Origin: an uncultured Spirochaetota bacterium
Lineage (GTDB): Bacteria; Spirochaetota; Brachyspiria; Brachyspirales; Brachyspiraceae
Direction: 5' to 3'
DNA: 64,000 nt
NCBI GenBank assembly: GCA_944390575.1
Contig: CALXQJ010000012.1
Location: 1 to 64,000 of the forward strand
Part shown: piece by piece, positions 57,853 through 64,000 of the stretch
How positions within the stretch are numbered: position 1 is the first letter of the stretch
Layout of the letters: the number at the start of each line of letters is the position of its first letter
Notes under the pieces: model-generated
Told to the model about the DNA's origin: nothing
The model's input: the letters and a program-made list of their open reading frames with translations, nothing else
The model's database searches: none
Made by a program: the position numbers and the translations under genes

Positions 57853-58577
57853 TTAATTCTCAAAATAAGTCTTTAAAAGATTATCATAAGTACCATTTTC
57901 TTTTATAGTAACTATAGCCTTATTAATCTTTTCTAAAAGCTCAGTATCTTCTTTTCTTATAGCAATAGCATACTCTTCTTGTTCTAATTTAGTATCTAAT
58001 AACTTTATATCATCATTTATATTAGCATAAGCTTTGCAGGCTCATAGTCTAATATAACAGCATCTACTTTCTTAAATTTTAATCCTAAAACAGATTCAGA
58101 AGTAGCATTAAATTGTTGTACATTGGCATTTTCTATTTTTGATGCTATTAAATCCCCAGTAAAGCCTAATACTACTCCTACTCTTTTTCCTTTTAAATCA
58201 TCAATAGAGTTAATATCTGTATTATCTTTAGATACTAAAATAGATTGTTTAGATTTATAATAAGGGTCTGTAAAATTTACAAACTTCTTTCTCTCATCAG
58301 TAGCTGTCATACCCGCTATAATCAAATCTATCTTTTTAGATTGTAAAGCAGGAAGAAGTCCATCAAAAGACATATCTACAATCTCAACATCTTTTTCTAT
58401 AATATCAGCAACAGCCTTGATAAGATCTATATCAAATCCAACTATAGTTTGTCCATCTCTATACTCAAAAGGTTCAAATTCAGCATTAGTCCCAACATAA
58501 ATCTTATTCTTATCCTCCTTAGAACAAGCAAGCAACATAAGTACAGAAATAAGTAAACATAATATTTTTTTAATCAT
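57853..58577 (-). pseudogene. Second substrate-binding lipoprotein gene, broken by a one-base deletion
   Basis: The frame from 58577 encodes a lipoprotein (lipobox LLAC, Cys18) very similar to the neighbouring binding protein, then stops at 58017 after 186 residues ending DYEPAKLMLI. Restoring one A in the short run at 58035-58033 continues the frame: EPAKAYANINDDIKLLD and on to a TAA at 57853-57855, for 241 residues, the family length, ending KENGTYDNLLKTYFEN. A true frameshift mutation or a sequence error are both possible. AAGGAG precedes the start. The duplicated binding proteins may have had different ligands. Confidence 0.8.
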
Positions 58578-58842
58578 TTTAATACTCCTTATAGATTATC
58601 ATAATAAAAATAGTTAATTAAACAAAAAAATGAGAATTATATACCAATACTTAGATATATTTAATTATTTTTTGAATTGAACGTTATTTAATGAGATACG
58701 CCTACTTTTATATGAATTATAATAAATCTTCATAATAAATAGTCCTAATGTATGAAATATTAATATTGATTAAAAAAATTGTCAATATTCTTAAAAATAA
58801 AAATACTATCTTTTTTATAAAAAATAATATAATATAAAAATT

Positions 58843-59223
58843 ATGAGAGATGATAATAACTATAAAGAGATAGATGATAAAGATATAGAAATATTTGATA
58901 AAGATGGAAATAGAATATATAGTAAAAAAGAATCAAAATCAAAAAATACTATATTAGCATGGATACCTTTATTATTAGCTTTTATATATACTATATCTCC
59001 TATAGATATAATTCCAGACATTCCAATTATAGGCTGGACGGATGATTCTCTACTCATTATCACAGCTCTATTAAATGGAATACAAAATGGAATATTTGCA
59101 GATAATCCATATATAAATAAAGTATTAAATTATATAAAGTGGTCTATATTTATATTTGGAGTTATAGCAATACTTATAATGATTCTTTTAATTACATTAA
59201 TATTCAAACTCATAGTAAAATAA
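58843..59223 (+). CDS. DUF1232 (YkvA-type) membrane protein
   Basis: 126 residues. The DUF1232 signature YTISPIDIIPDIPIIGWTDD lies in the first hydrophobic segment, and there is a second helix at the C-terminus. The N-terminal 35 residues are charged and cytoplasmic. The family function is not known. It ends one base before the convergent TDT gene. The 265-bp gap before it (58578-58842) is AT-rich with no gene. Confidence 0.88.
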   Translation: MRDDNNYKEIDDKDIEIFDKDGNRIYSKKESKSKNTILAWIPLLLAFIYTISPIDIIPDIPIIGWTDDSLLIITALLNGIQNGIFADNPYINKVLNYIKWSIFIFGVIAILIMILLITLIFKLIVK

Positions 59224-60162
59224 TTATGCTTTTTTAATAGCATTTCTATATATAAAAAACATCATATTTAAAAACACCCAAAAAATCATAATAGAAGCTA
59301 CAATAAGTTCAAATATAGCAATAGCATTCCAAATATAAAAATACTCACTATTGATACTATTCATATACTTAGCATACTTAAGTAAAGCCTGAGCACCTAT
59401 AGCAAGAGGGAAAGTATAAGCTGCAAATAATGGAATAAACTTAATTCTAAAAGCTCTAAATAGAGATAAATAAACTTTAAAAGTAGTAAAAAGACCAAGA
59501 CCTACAAGTATAGTAAGAAGTATAGTATTATAACTATCAAAAGCAGTTAAATATCCACAAAGACAAAGATTTGCAGGAGCTCCCATCACAGCAAAAGCAG
59601 GAAACCTATCATCAGAAAGCGAATCACTAAAAAGCATTCTATAAAAAATAAAAGGAAAAAGTATTAAATATAAAATAAGACCAACATATACAATAATCTG
59701 AGAAACCAAAGGAAAACCCATATTACTACCAGTAACAGCAGCTACAACAATACCAACAGGAGGTACAAACCAAGTAGGTACTACATTATGATGATCTTTA
59801 AAAGTTAATCTATGAAAAATAAACGTAAAAGCAAAAATAATATGAATAATAATAGCCAAAAACCATAAAGCAACACCCAGTGGACGAATAAATTGTACAA
59901 CAGTAGAAGATATAACCATCAAAGACATATCCAAAGTAGGAATAGTACTACCAGATACAGGATGTTCTAAATCTTTAAGAAAATCATTAAAAGTATGAAA
60001 TATCTTTGTTATAATAGTAAGTATTAATATAGCAGATATAAAAGCTCCTATATATGCAAAATACTTATTAGAAGTATATATAGTCCAAGAATTAAATATA
60101 CCCCCAATTCCAAGTGCAAGTCCAGTTAATGCAGTAGGTATTTTAGAAATAGTCTGTTTCAT
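59224..60162 (-). CDS. TDT-family transporter (TehA/SLAC1-like anion channel)
   Basis: 312 residues with ten hydrophobic helices. The start IPTALTGLALGIGGIFNSW and the TWFVPPVGIVVAA segment are typical of the tellurite-resistance/dicarboxylate transporter family. Members include anion channels and malate or sulfite exporters; the substrate here is open. It lies downstream of rpoC after a strong terminator, so it has separate transcription. Confidence 0.92.
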   Translation of the reverse strand: MKQTISKIPTALTGLALGIGGIFNSWTIYTSNKYFAYIGAFISAILILTIITKIFHTFNDFLKDLEHPVSGSTIPTLDMSLMVISSTVVQFIRPLGVALWFLAIIIHIIFAFTFIFHRLTFKDHHNVVPTWFVPPVGIVVAAVTGSNMGFPLVSQIIVYVGLILYLILFPFIFYRMLFSDSLSDDRFPAFAVMGAPANLCLCGYLTAFDSYNTILLTILVGLGLFTTFKVYLSLFRAFRIKFIPLFAAYTFPLAIGAQALLKYAKYMNSINSEYFYIWNAIAIFELIVASIMIFWVFLNMMFFIYRNAIKKA

Positions 60163-60188
60163 AATATATTCTCCTTATAATAAAATAA

Positions 60189-60218
60189 AAGCCCCTATCT
60201 CATAAGAAATAGAGGCTT
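60189..60218 (-). terminator. Terminator of the rpoC transcript
   Basis: On the minus strand, AAGCCTCTAT pairs with ATAGGGGCTT (one G-U) around a ten-base loop, followed by TTATTTTATT. It lies 11 bases after the rpoC stop. Confidence 0.85.
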
Positions 60219-60229
60219 TATAACTAAAA

Positions 60230-63200
60230 TCAAACAGTAATTTGCATTACTTCATCTTCTTTAGGTTTAGTATCACTATTATGAGCATTTTTATATAGGT
60301 CACCGCTCTCTTTATTGTATACACGAAGTTTATTATAAAGTTTAATACCAGTACCAGCAGGTATCAAGTGTCCTATAATAACATTCTCTTTTAATCCAAG
60401 AAGCTTATCAACCTTACCCTTAATAGCAGCATTAGTTAATACTTTTGTAGTCTCTTGGAATGAAGCAGAAGAAATAAAGCTTTCAGTATTAAGGGCAGCC
60501 TTAGTAAGTCCAAGTAATACAGGACGACCAGCAGCACCAACACCACCAGATTCTATAACCTTTCTATTTTCCTCTTCATACTCATACTTATCAACATACT
60601 GTCCAACAATATACTTAGTATCCCCAGTTTCATATATTTCAAGTCTTCTAAGCATTTGTCTAATTATAATAGCAAAGTGTTTATCATTAATAATAACTCC
60701 CTGCTGAGTATAAACACCTTGAATTTCATCAAGTAAGTAAGTCTGTAAAGCAAGATCTCCTTGAGTTTCTAATATGTCATGAGGATTAATTTTTCCAGCA
60801 CATAATTGAGTACCAGCCTCAACATAGTCTCCATTACGTACTAAAAGCATCTTACCATGAGGAATTAAATGCTTAGTCTCTTCATTACCCTCTTCATCCT
60901 TAATCTTAACAACTTTCTTACCCTTATGTGAACCACCAATCTCAACCTCACCAGAAATACCAGCAATAATAGCAGCATCTTTAGGCTTCTGAGCTTCAAG
61001 TAATTCTTGTACACGAGGAAGACCTCCTGTAATATCCTTACTCTTTTGCTGTACACGAGGTAATTTTGCAATAACTTCACCTATTTCCACATTAGAGTTA
61101 TTTTCAACAAGAAGCTGAGCACCATTAGGAATATCAGTTTCAGATACAGCACCATCAGCACCTATAATAAGCACCTTAGGCTGTAATTTTTCATCTTTGA
61201 ACTCCTGAATAATATAAGTCTTATTTCCAGTCTGTTCATCTATCTCTTCAATCATTGTTCTACCAAGTTCAATTTCATGATACTTAACAACACCAGCAGC
61301 TTCAGCAATGATAGGTTCATTATAAGTATCAAAACTTGCAATAACAACATTTTCATCAATAAATGTATGCTCTTCAACCTTATACTCAGTACCAACCTTA
61401 ATTTGTATAGTATGAGTAATACCAGTAATCATTAAATACTTATCATCAGCAGTAATTTTTAAAGTACCAATATGAGTAGCTTTAATCTCCTCACCCGACT
61501 TAGTACGAGCAATAACATCTCCAATTAAAACCTGAGCATTATTTTCAAATAATACCTCATCAATATCACTCTTCTCCCACTTATCTAATACACGTCTAAT
61601 AGTTAAATCACCCTTACGAGCTGTAATCTTAACACCATTAGGCTGTACAATATAATTAGAAAACTGCTCTATATAAACAGGATATTTAACCTTAACTTCA
61701 TTTTCCTCAACCGAACTTGAAGCAACACCACCAATATGGAAAGTTCTCATCGTAAGCTGAGTACCAGGCTGACCAATAGATTGAGCAGCAACAACACCGA
61801 CAGCCTCACCAATAGCAGCCAAATTATTAGTAGATAAACTTCTACCATAACATTTCTGACAAACACCCATCTTACTTTCACAAGTTAAAGGATGACGAAT
61901 ATTAATTTTTTCTATACCAGCTTTTTCTATTAATTCACCAATTTCTTCTGTAATTTCAGTATCAGGAGAACATATAAGCTCTTTAGTATTAGGATTATAA
62001 ATATGCTCATTGCTGAAAAATCCAATAACACGATTCTTTAAAGGATCAACAATTTCATCACCCGAACGTATAGCCTCAACAGTAATACCCTTAATAGTAC
62101 CACAATCAGGCTCAGAAACAACAACTCCAATAGCAACATCAACAAGTCTTCTTGTAAGATATCCAGCATTAGAAGTTTTAAGAGCAGTATCGGCAAGACC
62201 TTTTCTCGCACCGTGAGTAGAAATAAAGTATTCTTGTACTGTTAGTCCCTCTTTAAAGTTTGAGATAATAGGAAGCTCAATAATGTCCCCATTAGGCTTA
62301 GCCATAAGACCACGCATACCTGCAAGCTGTCTTATCTGCTGTTTAGAACCACGAGCTCCTGATTCTGCCATTATATAAACAGGATTAAATCCATCCTGAT
62401 TTTGTCTTAAATTAGCCATCATAGCTTCAGTAATTTTACTTTCAACTGTAGTCCAAAGGTCTATAACTTTCTGACTTCTTTCATCATTAGTCATAATACC
62501 ATTCATATACTGAGCTTGAAGATTTTCTACCTCTTTTGTAGCAGCTTCTATTTCATTTTTCTTCATTTCTGGAATAACTATATCAGAAATAGAAATAGTA
62601 GAAGCAAATATAGTAGCACTATTATAACCAAGCTCTTTAATATCATCAAGCATAGTTACAGTTACAGCAGTACCATGTTTTAAGTATACATTATGAATAA
62701 GATTAGCTAAATCTTTACTGTTAAAGTCTCTATTTTGGAATCTAAAGTCTTCTGGTAGTACTTCATTAAACTTAATTCTACCAACAGAAGTTTCAACAAA
62801 CTCTTCTTCACCAGTATCTTTATTAGTCATTAATACTTTTATACGAGCTTCTAACTCTACTAAATTACAATCATAAGCAAGTAAAGCATCTCTACAAGAA
62901 GAGAATACCTTATTTTCTCCCTTACATCCAGTTCTAAGTTTAGTTAAGTAGCTAATACCAAGAACTATATCCTGAGTAGGATTTACTACAGGTTCACCGT
63001 TTGCAGGGTTTAGAATATTATGAGGAGCAAGCATTAAAGTCCAAGCCTCAATTTGAGCCTCTGCAGAAAGTGGAGTGTGAACAGCCATCTGGTCACCGTC
63101 AAAGTCAGCATTGTAGGCATGACACACTAAAGGATGAAGCTGTATAGCCTTACCCTCTACTAATACAGGTTCAAAAGCCTGAATACCAAGTCTGTGAAGA

Positions 63201-64000
63201 GTAGGAGCTCTGTTTAATAATACAGGATGTTCTTTAGCAATTTCCTCTAAAGCACCCCAAACTTCTTCTCTACCCTCTTCTACTATCTTTTTAGCACTTT
63301 TAATATTATGAGCATTATTAGTTTCTACTAACTTTTTCATAATAAAAGGCTTAAATAATTCAACAGCCATTTTCTTAGGAAGACCACATTGATGCATTTT
63401 TAAACGTGGTCCTGCAACAATAACAGAACGTCCAGAATAGTCTACACGCTTACCTAAAAGGTTTTGACGGAAACGTCCTTGCTTACCCTTTAACATATCT
63501 GAAAGAGATTTTAAAGGTCTATTTCCTGGTCCTTTTACTACTTTCTTTCTTCTGCTATTATCAAATAAAGCATCAACAGCTTCTTGTAGCATTCTCTTTT
63601 CATTTCTTATGATAATATCAGGAGCTCTTAATACTAAAAGTCTCTTAAGACGTATATTTCTGTTAATTACTCTTCTATATAAATCATTCAAATCAGAAGT
63701 AGCAAATCTACCACCATCAAGCTGTACCATAGGACGAAGTTCTGGTGGTATAACAGGTACAACATCAAGTATCATCCAAGTAGGATCATTTCCAGAAGCT
63801 TTGAAATCTTCAAATATTTCAAGACGCTTTCTAGTACGTCTATCAGATTTTTCACCTTTTTTAATCATCTCTTCACGAAGTTTTCTAATTTCTTCATCTA
63901 TATCAAGGTCTTTAAGCATATTTCTAATGCCCTCAGCACCTATTCCTATTCTAATATCATCACCATACTTATCTAAAGCTTCATTATACTGTTCTTCAGT
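60230..64000 (-). CDS. rpoC: RNA polymerase beta' subunit, C-terminal part (cut by window edge)
   Basis: The frame runs to the window edge: the 27 codons from 64000 to 63920 are in frame and open ([19 protein letters not shown]), so the ATG at 63919 is internal. 1256 residues are present; about 140 N-terminal residues with the first zinc finger are missing. The catalytic [12 protein letters not shown] (three Asp binding Mg) is present. The second zinc site is formed by the Cys in EPDCGTIKG and the three in [13 protein letters not shown]. The bridge/trigger region ([20 protein letters not shown]) is normal. Confidence 0.98.
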   Translation of the reverse strand, partial: TEEQYNEALDKYGDDIRIGIGAEGIRNMLKDLDIDEEIRKLREEMIKKGEKSDRRTRKRLEIFEDFKASGNDPTWMILDVVPVIPPELRPMVQLDGGRFATSDLNDLYRRVINRNIRLKRLLVLRAPDIIIRNEKRMLQEAVDALFDNSRRKKVVKGPGNRPLKSLSDMLKGKQGRFRQNLLGKRVDYSGRSVIVAGPRLKMHQCGLPKKMAVELFKPFIMKKLVETNNAHNIKSAKKIVEEGREEVWGALEEIAKEHPVLLNRAPTLHRLGIQAFEPVLVEGKAIQLHPLVCHAYNADFDGDQMAVHTPLSAEAQIEAWTLMLAPHNILNPANGEPVVNPTQDIVLGISYLTKLRTGCKGENKVFSSCRDALLAYDCNLVELEARIKVLMTNKDTGEEEFVETSVGRIKFNEVLPEDFRFQNRDFNSKDLANLIHNVYLKHGTAVTVTMLDDIKELGYNSATIFASTISISDIVIPEMKKNEIEAATKEVENLQAQYMNGIMTNDERSQKVIDLWTTVESKITEAMMANLRQNQDGFNPVYIMAESGARGSKQQIRQLAGMRGLMAKPNGDIIELPIISNFKEGLTVQEYFISTHGARKGLADTALKTSNAGYLTRRLVDVAIGVVVSEPDCGTIKGITVEAIRSGDEIVDPLKNRVIGFFSNEHIYNPNTKELICSPDTEITEEIGELIEKAGIEKINIRHPLTCESKMGVCQKCYGRSLSTNNLAAIGEAVGVVAAQSIGQPGTQLTMRTFHIGGVASSSVEENEVKVKYPVYIEQFSNYIVQPNGVKITARKGDLTIRRVLDKWEKSDIDEVLFENNAQVLIGDVIARTKSGEEIKATHIGTLKITADDKYLMITGITHTIQIKVGTEYKVEEHTFIDENVVIASFDTYNEPIIAEAAGVVKYHEIELGRTMIEEIDEQTGNKTYIIQEFKDEKLQPKVLIIGADGAVSETDIPNGAQLLVENNSNVEIGEVIAKLPRVQQKSKDITGGLPRVQELLEAQKPKDAAIIAGISGEVEIGGSHKGKKVVKIKDEEGNEETKHLIPHGKMLLVRNGDYVEAGTQLCAGKINPHDILETQGDLALQTYLLDEIQGVYTQQGVIINDKHFAIIIRQMLRRLEIYETGDTKYIVGQYVDKYEYEEENRKVIESGGVGAAGRPVLLGLTKAALNTESFISSASFQETTKVLTNAAIKGKVDKLLGLKENVIIGHLIPAGTGIKLYNKLRVYNKESGDLYKNAHNSDTKPKEDEVMQITV

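Overview
The window comes from a very AT-rich bacterial chromosome, most likely an intestinal spirochaete of the genus Brachyspira. I base this on a 23S rRNA gene that has its own promoters and no 16S gene in front of it, strong AAGGAG ribosome binding sites with TTGACA/TATAAT promoters, an EF-Tu with the atypical switch I that I recall from Brachyspira, and the look of the proteins. This is recognition from memory, not a database search. I saw no insertion sequence, prophage, CRISPR array or tRNA gene.

Layout. 1-1177: 5' part of 23S rRNA (minus strand), with leader and tandem promoters to about 1540. 1.7-13.7 kb: a mixed set: an 824-residue protein with a cyclic-nucleotide-binding-like N-terminus, serS, a secreted cyclophilin-like protein, two aldo/keto reductases, an iron-alcohol-dehydrogenase homologue lacking its metal ligands, an RNase H-like exonuclease, cysS, a possible uracil-DNA-glycosylase-fold protein and gpmA. 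13.7-25 kb: rseP, a frameshifted lipoprotein gene, trxB, two tandem duplicated lipoprotein genes, a membrane-anchored AlbA_2 protein, ispF with a squalene/phytoene synthase homologue, an Smr protein and rho.

25.1-43.4 kb is one long minus-strand run: rpsL-rpsG-fusA-tuf, then the complete S10, spc and alpha clusters from rpsJ to rplQ, including the short genes rpmD and rpmJ; adk and map are absent between secY and infA. 43.4-64 kb: a VOC protein between two copies of an intergenic repeat, a lipoprotein nucleosidase of the Pfs family, dnaN and recF, ptsH-ptsI, coaX, a CCA-adding-type nucleotidyltransferase, a polytopic membrane protein, a class II aldolase, a secreted ankyrin-repeat protein, a polar amino acid ABC transporter with a second binding-protein gene broken by a frameshift, a DUF1232 protein, a TDT-family transporter, and rpoC running off the right edge.

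Most of the window is housekeeping: translation, transcription and termination (rpoA, rpoC, rho), DNA replication and repair (dnaN, recF), PTS phosphorylation and envelope proteolysis. The unusual signals are divergent members of known families: EF-Tu with a rewritten switch I, a probable metal-free Fe-ADH pseudoenzyme, a lipidated nucleosidase with Asn in place of the catalytic Asp, a membrane-tethered AlbA_2 domain, two single-base frameshifts in lipoprotein genes, and a duplicated lipoprotein-plus-promoter cassette. I found no clearly new multi-gene defence or mobile system.
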